A stretch of DNA of 64,000 bases from Peribacillus simplex (GTDB taxonomy: Bacteria > Bacillota > Bacilli > Bacillales > DSM-1321): assembly GCF_900156045.1 (NCBI RefSeq), contig NZ_FTMX01000002.1:372001-436000 (forward strand), in the 5' to 3' direction. How positions within the stretch are numbered: position 1 is the first letter of the stretch; each line of letters opens with the position of its first letter. Below the pieces are notes generated by a model. The model was not told the origin of the DNA. It worked only from the letters and a program-made list of their open reading frames with translations, and searched no databases. This document shows, piece after piece, positions 17,913 through 24,543 of the stretch. The position numbers were made by a program, and so were the translations under genes.

Positions 17913-18506
17913 TTAATAAAGATAGTTTATGCCGTTATACTCATCTTTCCTAGGATATTGAATTCCTAAATCATAGGCAGCATTTACGTTTGGATGCATC
18001 AGCTGATTATTCGTATGAGCTAAACCAAAAGCATGCCCAATTTCATGACTAATAGTTACTTGTTGGTATTTGGGATAGCTAGTTAGTACATCTTTGGCTA
18101 ATTGGATCTTTGACCAGTACCAGTTTTGATTTTGCGGAAGAACCTTTGTTTGGTTAACATAAAAATAAGTTACTCCTGCAACACCTTTTCCAAGATTTGA
18201 AAGAGAGTTTACGCGATAAAGATCAATTGTACTAGCACTCTTTGTTGTTGTCTTTCTATAAGATGTTGGGGTTAATATTCCTGCATATTTGGAAGAATAT
18301 ATCCACCTGTCAAATGAATTTGCTATTTTTGTAGAGTAAGTACTTGCAGATGAATCCACCCAATAAAACTTTGTACTTTTACCATAGTTTCCAATTCCTG
18401 AAGACATTTTATGCCCTTTAAATGTATTATAAGCATTTGCACTAATTGGAATCAGAAAAACAAGAATGGTGCTTAATAATACGCTATTCCTCATAAGTCT
18501 TCTCAT
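17913..18506 (-). CDS. Secreted matrixin-type zinc metalloprotease, element cargo
   Basis: A 197-residue protein with a signal peptide ending in ANA (about residue 25), then a small M10-like catalytic domain. The zinc motif is HEIGHAFGLAH (H154, E155, H158, H164 in this numbering), followed by a Met-turn QLMHPN with M170, which defines the metzincin clan. There is no propeptide cysteine switch. The start at 18506 follows GAGGAG eight bases upstream; the GTG three codons earlier is too close to it. It should act outside the cell; the substrate is unknown. It lies in the integrative element, upstream of the lipoprotein. Confidence 0.85.
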   Translation of the reverse strand: MRRLMRNSVLLSTILVFLIPISANAYNTFKGHKMSSGIGNYGKSTKFYWVDSSASTYSTKIANSFDRWIYSSKYAGILTPTSYRKTTTKSASTIDLYRVNSLSNLGKGVAGVTYFYVNQTKVLPQNQNWYWSKIQLAKDVLTSYPKYQQVTISHEIGHAFGLAHTNNQLMHPNVNAAYDLGIQYPRKDEYNGINYLY

Positions 18507-18685
18507 AAAATTCACTCCTCTTTTTTTAAAAATGGTTACATATAAATTTTATAACTATCTTTAAGTGTATAAGTAATCTATTTTTACCAAAAATTGAGAA
18601 AAATATGAAAATAACGATTATCTATATTACTAAAATCATCTTTTATCTTTGACATAAAAAATTAAAGTGTAATAAATGAATAAGT

Positions 18686-19159
18686 TTATCTTAGACATTT
18701 ATTACACTGTAACCAACTGAATAAGCCTATTAAGGCGATATGAAGACGGTAGACATAATCACCTAATTTTCTTGGAAAGTTCTTTTGTTTCCTTATCACA
18801 AAGAAAATGGTATATATCAATAAGTTCATCAAGTGTTTTCTCTTCAAAGTTGATAAGTTCCAATACATAATTTTTTGCCTGTTGATGAGAGGTAACCATT
18901 TTTGAAAGTTATGTCCATAAAATTCTTGAAGTTCCTTGATTCGTCGGGCATATAACCTGTCAAAATACAAAGCATAATAATCTTCATCATAAACGTAATC
19001 GCTTCTAGTTGGTTCTGTATTTTTGGTTTGACCGCCAAATTTAGATTTCAATTTATTCACTCTTGGTTTAAGGAGATTTTCTTCTTCCTTCTCTGCATTT
19101 TCTACTTCAACCTTTTTTCTTTCCTCATGGTAATTAACCTCATTCTCATGTAAAAACAC
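18686..19159 (-). pseudogene. Frameshifted hypothetical gene of the element
   Basis: The open frame begins at a GTG at 19159 and runs for 157 codons, but its last 70 codons look unlike protein. From 18899 to 18759 another frame encodes a plausible acidic, helical tail (MVTSHQQAKNYVLELINFEE... ending LSKKIR). Joining EFYGHNFQK of the first frame to this tail needs one extra A in the CAAAAATGG run, so a single-base deletion is the simplest reading. The N-terminal half is charged (HEERKKVEVENAEKEEENLL, then DEDYYALYFDRLYARRIKEL). No family was recognised; the 5' end may also be truncated. Confidence 0.55.
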
Positions 19160-19363
19160 AAATTCATCCTTCTTACCCTTAACCAGTCCTAATTGTTTTT
19201 AGGATACAATTAAGCCTGCCTTTGTAATTAGGAAGGTTTATTGTAAGGAACTAAATTTACTGTTTAGGATGAATTTTAAATATTCTTTCTCTGGTCACGC
19301 AGTGGTCACAAAAAAGCGTTTTTTCTAGCCATTATCCATTTTTATCCTTTCTTTCAAAATCCA

Positions 19364-19383
19364 CAAAACCCTTATATATCAAC
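19364..19383 (-). repeat. Right inner inverted repeat of the element
   Basis: CAAAACCCTTATATATCAAC is the inverted match (18/20) of 16160-16179 and lies 10 bases inside the right repeat. GGTCAC hexamers occur nearby at 19293 and 19304, mirroring the pair at the left end in number. Confidence 0.7.
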
Positions 19384-19393
19384 GTTTTCACTC

Positions 19394-19462
19394 AACATCG
19401 ACGGCATCAAACAGGACGGCACTTCGGAACCTGTCTTCCGTAATGGGGACTGGGCGTTTTAA
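19394..19462 (+). repeat. Right attachment repeat (attR-like), orphan copy of the ampS 3' end
   Basis: A 69-bp copy of the last 66 coding bases and stop of ampS, one mismatch from the left copy. It has no start or ribosome site and is a footprint of integration. Confidence 0.9.
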
Positions 19463-19494
19463 ATAACTGACATTTTTGAAAACTTACTGATTAT

Positions 19495-19530
19495 AGCCAC
19501 GTGATTCCTTAGGAACATGTGGCTGTTTTT
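19495..19530 (+). terminator. Probable original ampS terminator, displaced by the element
   Basis: AGCCACGTG (19495-19503) pairs with CATGTGGCT (19516-19524), followed by GTTTTT. It lies 33 bases past the orphan ampS 3' copy, where the terminator of the uninterrupted gene would be. Confidence 0.75.
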
Positions 19531-19695
19531 ATGCACAGTTAAAATCACCATCAGGCTTTTAGCTTGTACAGCCAAAATAATTGGGCTAGTTCCGTATACA
19601 TAGCCTGATTTTTTAACCTAATATACCATTGGAATGTCTTGAACACATCTTTCATTCGCAAATATGTTATACTATTAATAAAGAGGGTGGCTAAA

Positions 19696-19863
19696 TTGAG
19701 AAGCAATAAGTATAATACTGGTGAAACAGTAACCATTCAGGATACTAATGAATCAGTAACCATTAATAAATGGGCATATGTAAAGAATATGAAGAGATAT
19801 TCTTATACTGTCAAAGAACATCCAACTACTTTTTTCTTTGAAGAAGAATTAAAAAAAGCTTAA
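19696..19863 (+). CDS. Small protein of unknown function
   Basis: A 55-residue protein read from a TTG start at 19696, which is placed six bases after AGAGGGTGG. An ATG at 19639 in the same frame would add 19 residues but lacks a ribosome site. The sequence RSNKYNTGETVTIQDTNESVTINKWAYVKNMKRYSYTVKEH looks like a small beta-rich cytoplasmic protein. No family recognised. A terminator follows. Confidence 0.6.
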   Translation: MRSNKYNTGETVTIQDTNESVTINKWAYVKNMKRYSYTVKEHPTTFFFEEELKKA

Positions 19864-19880
19864 TGACAAGTCACTAAAAC

Positions 19881-19908
19881 CCTACTCATTTCAGAGTGGG
19901 ATTTTTTT
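19881..19908 (+). terminator. Terminator after the small gene
   Basis: CCTACTC (19881-19887) pairs with GAGTGGG (19894-19900), one G-U pair, followed by ATTTTTTT. Confidence 0.7.
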
Positions 19909-19932
19909 CGTTTTCATTTCTTAGCACAATAA

Positions 19933-19961
19933 AAAACAGACTCCCATCGAGGAAGTCTGTT
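19933..19961 (-). terminator. Terminator of the cold-shock gene
   Basis: AACAGACT and AGTCTGTT (19954-19961 and 19935-19942 on the plus strand) form an 8-bp stem, with a T-run on the minus strand. Confidence 0.75.
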
Positions 19962-19988
19962 CATATCGGTTACGATTTAATTTGAAAA

Positions 19989-20189
19989 TTAAGCTTTTTG
20001 AACGTTAGCAGCTTGAGCTCCACGAGCACCTTGCTCAACGTCGAAAGTTACTTTTTGACCTTCGTCTAAAGATTTGAAGCCTTCGCTTTGGATAGCTGAG
20101 AAATGTACGAATACGTCGTCTCCGTTTTCACGTTCGATAAATCCAAAACCTTTTTCTGCATTAAACCATTTAACTGTACCTTGTTCCAT
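19989..20189 (-). CDS. Cold-shock protein (CspB/CspD type)
   Basis: A 66-residue cold-shock domain protein with RNP1 KGFGFIE (residues 13-19) and RNP2 VFVHF (26-30). These bind single-stranded RNA and DNA and act as RNA chaperones in the cytoplasm. The length and the C-terminus [13 protein letters not shown] match the B. subtilis CspB/C/D group; which paralogue it is cannot be told. The ATG is preceded by GGAGGCAACAACA. An upstream leader of unknown length may carry cold-shock regulation. Confidence 0.95.
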   Translation of the reverse strand: MEQGTVKWFNAEKGFGFIERENGDDVFVHFSAIQSEGFKSLDEGQKVTFDVEQGARGAQAANVQKA

Positions 20190-20470
20190 TGTTGTTGCCT
20201 CCTAGTGCATAACACACATTGTATTACTATTTTTAATCATTTGGAAAATAATTACTATCCTCTTCCACAATCAAAAACAATTCTTTATTAGATTAACATG
20301 AATTGATGAAGATAGCAAATTATGCAGTGATATTTATAAAGTCAGGCTTCACATTCCTTTTGCCTTCCCATCTCCTTTATTTATCCAATTTAATGATTCA
20401 GATATCAATTAATGGGTATATCAGAGTAATAAGAAACAGTACCAAGAATGATCAACAAGGAGGTCAATCA

Positions 20471-20731
20471 ATGAAATATTACAAGGTATCCAATAGCGGT
20501 TTTGACAGTAAGGTTATTGTAGCCTATAGCGGGTATGAGGCACTCGGATTTTATTTAATGGAAAGCAATGATCAACTTGGTTTTGTTGATGATATAGATG
20601 TGGTAGAAGTGGATGCTGATGAACAAGTCGAGATTTCCTATACGGGTTTTCCCGTTTTTAAGACACTTAAAGAACTGTATCAAGAGAAAGATTTTTGGGA
20701 AGTTCCTAATGTTGTCGTGGAAGTTGAATAA
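20471..20731 (+). CDS. Acidic small protein of unknown function
   Basis: An 86-residue protein started at 20471, where AAGGAGGTCAATCA gives an excellent ribosome site; the frame is open 56 codons further upstream without one. The sequence is acidic (VDDIDVVEVDADEQVEIS, DFWEVPNVVVEVE) with alternating hydrophobic residues that suggest beta strands. No signal peptide or membrane segment. No family recognised. It is convergent with the DUF218 gene. Confidence 0.65.
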   Translation: MKYYKVSNSGFDSKVIVAYSGYEALGFYLMESNDQLGFVDDIDVVEVDADEQVEISYTGFPVFKTLKELYQEKDFWEVPNVVVEVE

Positions 20732-20765
20732 AGAAAGCAACCTCCCCATCTATAGCCACTGGATG

Positions 20766-21380
20766 TTATCTCTCAATCAACTCTGTCAAATAGTATTTGG
20801 TAATGGCAAGATATTCACGGGAATATGATTTCACCAGTGACACTTTTGGTGTTTTAGCCGGCATTCCCTTCATGTCCAAGCCTTCTTTTCTTGCTATTTC
20901 AACTGCCCGGTAGATATGAAAGTCATTGCTTACGATCAACCCTGAAGCTGCTGTATCAGGAATGAGTTCTTTTGAGAATACAATATTTTCGTGAGTTGTT
21001 GTAGATTTGTCTTCCATCATGATGCGCGCTTCTTCAATTCCCTGGGCGATTAGCCCCTGCTGCATTGCTTTCGCTTCCGAAATGTCTTCCCCCGGTCCTT
21101 TGCCGCCAGATACAATGACCACTGTATGTTTATTGGCCGTTAAATATTCTGCAGCTTTATCAATCCGGTATTGTAAGGATAATGATGGAACCGAACCTTT
21201 GACCCTTGCTCCAAGAATAATGAGGTAATCGGCATTTTCCGGAACTTGCTGGTGAATGCTTTCTTGAATTTTCATGTGTAAAAAACCAAAATACCCCAGT
21301 AATATAACAACACTCATTACCACTAATTTCATCGCCCTTTTCAAGGTTTTTCCCCGCTTCATTTTCCTTTCATTTAACAT
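20766..21380 (-). CDS. DUF218/YdcF-family membrane-anchored protein (SanA/ElyC-like)
   Basis: A 204-residue protein with one N-terminal membrane segment (about residues 18-36) and an extracytoplasmic DUF218 domain. Motifs are ADYLIILGARVKG, VIVSGGKGPGEDISEAKAM and TTTHENIVFSKEL, then VSNDFHIYRAVEIARKEG. Relatives SanA and ElyC affect envelope integrity in Enterobacteria; the biochemical role is unknown. The start at 21380 is preceded by GGTGGGGAATA; a second ATG six codons later is possible. Confidence 0.8.
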   Translation of the reverse strand: MLNERKMKRGKTLKRAMKLVVMSVVILLGYFGFLHMKIQESIHQQVPENADYLIILGARVKGSVPSLSLQYRIDKAAEYLTANKHTVVIVSGGKGPGEDISEAKAMQQGLIAQGIEEARIMMEDKSTTTHENIVFSKELIPDTAASGLIVSNDFHIYRAVEIARKEGLDMKGMPAKTPKVSLVKSYSREYLAITKYYLTELIER

Positions 21381-21469
21381 TATTCCCCACCGGCTCCTCT
21401 TTGGCCAAGATCGAAGAGCGCGAAATCATAAAAGACTTCCCGCTCTTCCAAAAATATTCAAACGACATT

Positions 21470-22255
21470 TTATTCTGCGACAATATCATCATATATCAAT
21501 TTTCCAATTTTACTGATTACTTGACGGCTTTCTTCCTCTGATTTCATACCTTCAGTAAGAACTGCAGCATAAACAGTTTGTGTTTCTGAACGAATGATTG
21601 CACAATCATGGGAAACTCCACGAATTCCGCCCGTTTTGCTGGCGACTTTGACCCCTTTGCCCATCAGTGATGGAAGTTTATCCCTTAGTTGCTGATTGTC
21701 AAATACACGCAATATTTTTTCCTGGCTTTCTTTCGTTAAAAAGTTTCCTGTATGTATCGCTTTCAAGCAGGTAATCGTATCTTCCGCCGATATGGTATTG
21801 TCGAGCCCTTCTTTTAATGCCTTAAAATCCTGCATTTTTCGTTCAAGGATAGTATTTTTCAACCCGAGTTGCTTGATGCATTGATTAATTTCCTCAAATC
21901 CCAGCAGGTTCATCATCATATTTGTGGATGTATTGTCAGAAACAGTTATCATCAATGTCAATAAATCCTCTACAGTTAAAAATACCTTATTCGATAGGAC
22001 ATGCAGGACTCCAGATCCTCCTGTCACTTCATTAGGCGGGATGGTCACTGGTTGATTCAAATAGATTTTCTTTTGTTCACTTTGACGATAACCTTCGATG
22101 ATCATCGGTATTTTGATAAGACTCGCTGATTGAAAAGATTCATTCTCGCGGTATCCAATCATGTCCCCATGACCATTTTCAATTTTATATGCGATTTTCC
22201 CTTTAAATGATTCAATTAATGCCAAGATATCATGTTCTATAGTTTGTAAGGTCAT
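21470..22255 (-). CDS. Class A beta-lactamase-fold serine hydrolase without signal peptide
   Basis: A 261-residue protein with the penicillin-recognising motifs SLIK (S45-K48), SDN (106-108) and KTG in VASKTGGIRG. There is no export signal, so it appears cytoplasmic. Where true class A beta-lactamases have the deacylating E166-x-x-x-N170, this protein reads RKMQDFKALKEGLDN, so the general base is missing. It therefore probably acts as a carboxypeptidase or esterase rather than a resistance enzyme. Many Bacillus genomes carry such proteins, without a known role. Confidence 0.78.
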   Translation of the reverse strand: MTLQTIEHDILALIESFKGKIAYKIENGHGDMIGYRENESFQSASLIKIPMIIEGYRQSEQKKIYLNQPVTIPPNEVTGGSGVLHVLSNKVFLTVEDLLTLMITVSDNTSTNMMMNLLGFEEINQCIKQLGLKNTILERKMQDFKALKEGLDNTISAEDTITCLKAIHTGNFLTKESQEKILRVFDNQQLRDKLPSLMGKGVKVASKTGGIRGVSHDCAIIRSETQTVYAAVLTEGMKSEEESRQVISKIGKLIYDDIVAE

Positions 22256-22383
22256 CTATTCCCCGTTCCTCCTTAGATATCATTTAAACCCCTATAAAAA
22301 ACACCCTTATTCCCTAACTTATTCTACCATGTTAAAAGCAGTACAATCTTCTTCTAAATTCCAATTGAATAATTTTTTGCATA

Positions 22384-22410
22384 AAAAAGAGCCTTCATAT
22401 CGAAAGCTCC
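22384..22410 (-). terminator. Terminator after the DUF2292-like relic
   Basis: GAGCTTTC and GAAGGCTC form an 8-bp stem (one G-U pair) with TTTTTTAT on the minus strand. Confidence 0.6.
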
Positions 22411-22425
22411 GTTAATAACTATTAT

Positions 22426-22593
22426 TCATCTAGATTTAATTGCCCTGCCCTTCACTAATGGGAATCGTTTCTTCTCGGTTGTATCCACCTGTGTGATTTC
22501 ACCATCATGTATGGTTATTATCACGGATCCATATTGCAAATCTTACAAGCTTGAAATGATATGCCTGATTTTCAATTCTTCTTTCTTTTCCAT
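22426..22593 (-). pseudogene. DUF2292 (YezD-like) small gene with an in-frame stop
   Basis: Fifty-six codons starting at ATG 22593 (ribosome site AGGGGAG) read MEKKEELKIRHIISSL, TAA, then DLQYGSVIITIHDGEITQVD and TEKKRF. The second part matches the DUF2292/YezD core (YGSVxITVHDGxIxQIDxTEKxRF). The stop sits where a lysine codon would fit, so one AAA to TAA change explains it. Genes of this family are often found with sulfur-assimilation genes. A sequencing error must be excluded. Confidence 0.7.
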
Positions 22594-22797
22594 AATATCT
22601 CCCCTTTACTACTGGTAATAAAGCTTCGTTTCATGCCAAATGTTTAAAGCGTTCGCACGAAAAGCAAACGTATGCTTCCCGCTTTCCATGTTTTCTTGAG
22701 GAACTTGGTTTACCTATCATATCCTCATCATTAATTTCCATATAAGAATAACCAGTTAATAGGAACTCCACATTCCCCTCCCCTCACTATAAAAAAT

Positions 22798-22842
22798 AAA
22801 AGGCACCCACCATCTAACAGAATTAGATGTAAGGGTGCCTTT
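22798..22842 (-). terminator. Leader terminator (attenuator) of the decayed locus
   Basis: AAAGGCACCC (22833-22842 complement) pairs with GGGTGCCTTT (22799-22808 complement), with an inner ATCTAA/TTAGAT stem, followed by TTTATTTTTT on the minus strand. It lies between the promoter and the first reading frame, so it can act as an attenuator. Confidence 0.8.
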
Positions 22843-22864
22843 AGTTGACTAATCGGCAATATTC
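22836..22864 (-). promoter_or_regulatory. Leader motif shared with the sulfate transporter operon
   Basis: The minus strand reads GAATATTGCCGATTAGTCAA then CTAAAGGCA. The sbp-cysTWA leader at 32561-32590 has nearly the same sequence in the same place before a terminator. A 4-bp hairpin TTAG-TCAA-CTAA here corresponds to TCAG-AGAA-CTGA there, a compensated pair change. Confidence 0.6.
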
Positions 22865-22918
22865 GGGAGTTGCATACATTATAGAAAAATACGATTCAAA
22901 ACAAAACCGCATTATTCT

Positions 22919-22935
22919 TACCAATTAACTTGGTA
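22919..22935. promoter_or_regulatory. Operator-like palindrome over a transcription start
   Basis: TACCAA-TTAAC-TTGGTA is a perfect 6-bp inverted repeat lying at about +1 of the minus-strand promoter, where a repressor would block initiation. The regulator is unknown; a sulfur regulator such as CymR is only a guess. Confidence 0.5.
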
Positions 22936-22941
22936 TTTACT

Positions 22942-22970
22942 AATATAATCCAATTTCTTTGTTTTGTCAA
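22942..22970 (-). promoter_or_regulatory. Promoter of the decayed locus
   Basis: TTGACA (22965-22970) and TATATT (22942-22947), 17 bases apart on the minus strand: near-consensus sigma-A. ATTGGATTA lies between the boxes, as it does in the sulfonate transporter promoter at 61.6 kb. Confidence 0.75.
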
Positions 22971-23049
22971 TATGAATTATAATTTTCTGATTAGTCTGCG
23001 TTTTACATTTTACTTATTTACCACTTTACCAAACTAAACTATTTGAGAT

Positions 23050-23064
23050 ATACTATTTTAGTAT
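23050..23064. promoter_or_regulatory. Palindrome upstream of the amino acid antiporter
   Basis: ATACTA-TTT-TAGTAT is a perfect 6-bp inverted repeat about 50 bases before the start codon at 23113; a candidate operator. Confidence 0.4.
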
Positions 23065-23112
23065 AAGTTGTCGGTATAAACACACACTGTATTTAAGAAA
23101 GGTTCGATATAA

Positions 23113-24501
23113 ATGGTAAATAAAAAATGGGGTTTATTGATTTTGACCACATTCGTTATTGGGAATATGGTCGGCGGCGGAATTTTCATGCTCCCTGCTC
23201 AATTAGCACAGGTATCCAGTCCATTAGGGGCCACATTGGCATGGATCGTTACTGGACTGGGAGTTTTTCTAATAGCTTTGGTGTTTGGGAACCTGGCAGT
23301 CCGGAAACCGGATTTGAAGGCTGGACCGCAAAGTTATGCTCAATCATTATTTAAATCCCCTTCTAAAGGAAGGGTTTCTGGGTATAGCATGGCTTGGGGC
23401 TATTGGGCTGCGAATTGGGCTGCGACAGCTTCTGTCATCATTTCATTTGCTGGTTACCTATCAACGTTTTTCCCGGTGATGCATAGTGCGAAAGTGATTT
23501 ATACAGCTGGTTCGTTTCAACTTGAACTAGGTAAAGCATTAACGTTTGCGGTATGTTCCGTTGCCCTGTGGGGGATTCAGGCAATCTTGGTAAGAAGTTT
23601 TAACAGTGCTGGGAAAATGAATCTTTTTGCTACGGTGACCAAAGTGCTTGGATTCTTATTTTTCATCATTATCACAATATTCATCTTCGATACTTCCAAT
23701 CTAGGGAACGGAGCTGAATTTTATGATAAGGCGGGATCTGCTGTCTCTTTAGGTGATCAAGTGAATGCTGCTGCAATATCAACATTATGGGCCTTCATCG
23801 GTATTGAAGCGGCCGTCATGCTTTCAAACCGGGCCAAGTCACAAAATGATGTAAAGAAAGCGACGATTCTTGGTTTACTTATCGCTGTTGCCATTTATAT
23901 CGGCATTACTTTATTGACGATGGGTGCCATATCACAAGACGATTTGAAAATATCACAAAAACCGCTTGTTGACGCACTTCAAGCAGTAGTTGGTTCAAGC
24001 GGCACGTATTTAATGGCTGCTCTTGCCGTCATTTCCTTATTGGGATCTACAATCGGATGGATTGTCGTTGCATCAGAGGTTCCATACCAGGCAGCAAAAT
24101 CGGATCTGTTTCCTGCCTATTTTGCAAAAGCGAACAAAAATGGCACACCCGTCCGTTCTATGACAATAACAAATATCATGACACAGATATTCTTATTCTC
24201 CACTATTTCGGGTACGATCTTGGAAGCTTATAAATTCTCGATGATCGTCGCTACACTCGCTTACTTGATCCCGTATCTTGCTTCGGTTCTGTATCAATTG
24301 AAATTAGTCATGACGGGGGAAACCTATGACATCATGAAAGGCTCAAGGGTACGTGATGGCATCATCACCATCCTGGCGTTAATTTACTCGATCTGGGTCA
24401 TCAAGACCGGTACGGCTGATATGAATACATTCATACTTGGCATAGCCTTATATGTATTCGGAATCGTCCTATACCCACTATGGATGAGAAAAAAAGCATA
24501 A
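23113..24501 (+). CDS. APC-superfamily amino acid permease, basic amino acid/polyamine antiporter type
   Basis: A 462-residue protein with about 12 membrane segments. The first segment has the APC substrate motif GNMVGGGIFMLP, and the sequence resembles the APA group that includes arginine:ornithine antiporters (ArcD-like) and lysine permeases, for example B. subtilis YvsH. STLWAFIGIEAAVMLSNRAK in segment 6 is the family's second signature. It is monocistronic, with a palindrome in its promoter region and a strong terminator. The substrate is probably a cationic amino acid, inferred from family only. Confidence 0.82.
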   Translation: MVNKKWGLLILTTFVIGNMVGGGIFMLPAQLAQVSSPLGATLAWIVTGLGVFLIALVFGNLAVRKPDLKAGPQSYAQSLFKSPSKGRVSGYSMAWGYWAANWAATASVIISFAGYLSTFFPVMHSAKVIYTAGSFQLELGKALTFAVCSVALWGIQAILVRSFNSAGKMNLFATVTKVLGFLFFIIITIFIFDTSNLGNGAEFYDKAGSAVSLGDQVNAAAISTLWAFIGIEAAVMLSNRAKSQNDVKKATILGLLIAVAIYIGITLLTMGAISQDDLKISQKPLVDALQAVVGSSGTYLMAALAVISLLGSTIGWIVVASEVPYQAAKSDLFPAYFAKANKNGTPVRSMTITNIMTQIFLFSTISGTILEAYKFSMIVATLAYLIPYLASVLYQLKLVMTGETYDIMKGSRVRDGIITILALIYSIWVIKTGTADMNTFILGIALYVFGIVLYPLWMRKKA

Positions 24502-24506
24502 CCTTA

Positions 24507-24543
24507 AACACCTTGGCATCCATAAGTGCCAAGGTGTTTTTTT
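24507..24543 (+). terminator. Terminator after the antiporter
   Basis: AACACCTTGGCA (24507-24518) pairs with TGCCAAGGTGTT (24527-24538), followed by a T-run. Confidence 0.85.

Larger units (their letters stand above)
16084..19462. mobile_element. Degenerate integrative element inserted in the 3' end of ampS
   Basis: A 3.3-kb segment lies between two 69-bp direct repeats of the ampS 3' end (one mismatch). It contains a broken tyrosine recombinase next to the left repeat, a secreted metalloprotease, a lipoprotein and a frameshifted gene, all on the minus strand. Inverted 20-bp sequences lie just inside each repeat. The genes are more AT-rich than the neighbourhood. Together these show site-specific integration followed by decay; with the integrase broken it is probably not self-mobile. 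Confidence 0.85.
22256..23112. other. Long intergenic region with a decayed minus-strand locus
   Basis: About 850 bases without an intact gene. On the minus strand it holds a good promoter (22942-22970), an operator-like palindrome (22919-22935), a leader motif and terminator (22798-22864), a short frame with a good ribosome site (GTG near 22773, about 47 codons, VEFLLTGYSYMEINDED...), and a DUF2292-like pseudogene. A second frame over 22620-22720 encodes MESGKHTFAFRANALNIW, suggesting a frameshifted relic. Confidence 0.55.

Noticed and set aside
22790-22900. Leader peptides with a cysteine codon in the shared sulfur leader (MYATPEYCRLVN at the 22.8-kb locus)
   Set aside because: There is no ribosome site, and in the 32.6-kb leader the matching ATG lies inside the -10 box, so it cannot be translated. 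The conserved TGC may be coincidence.
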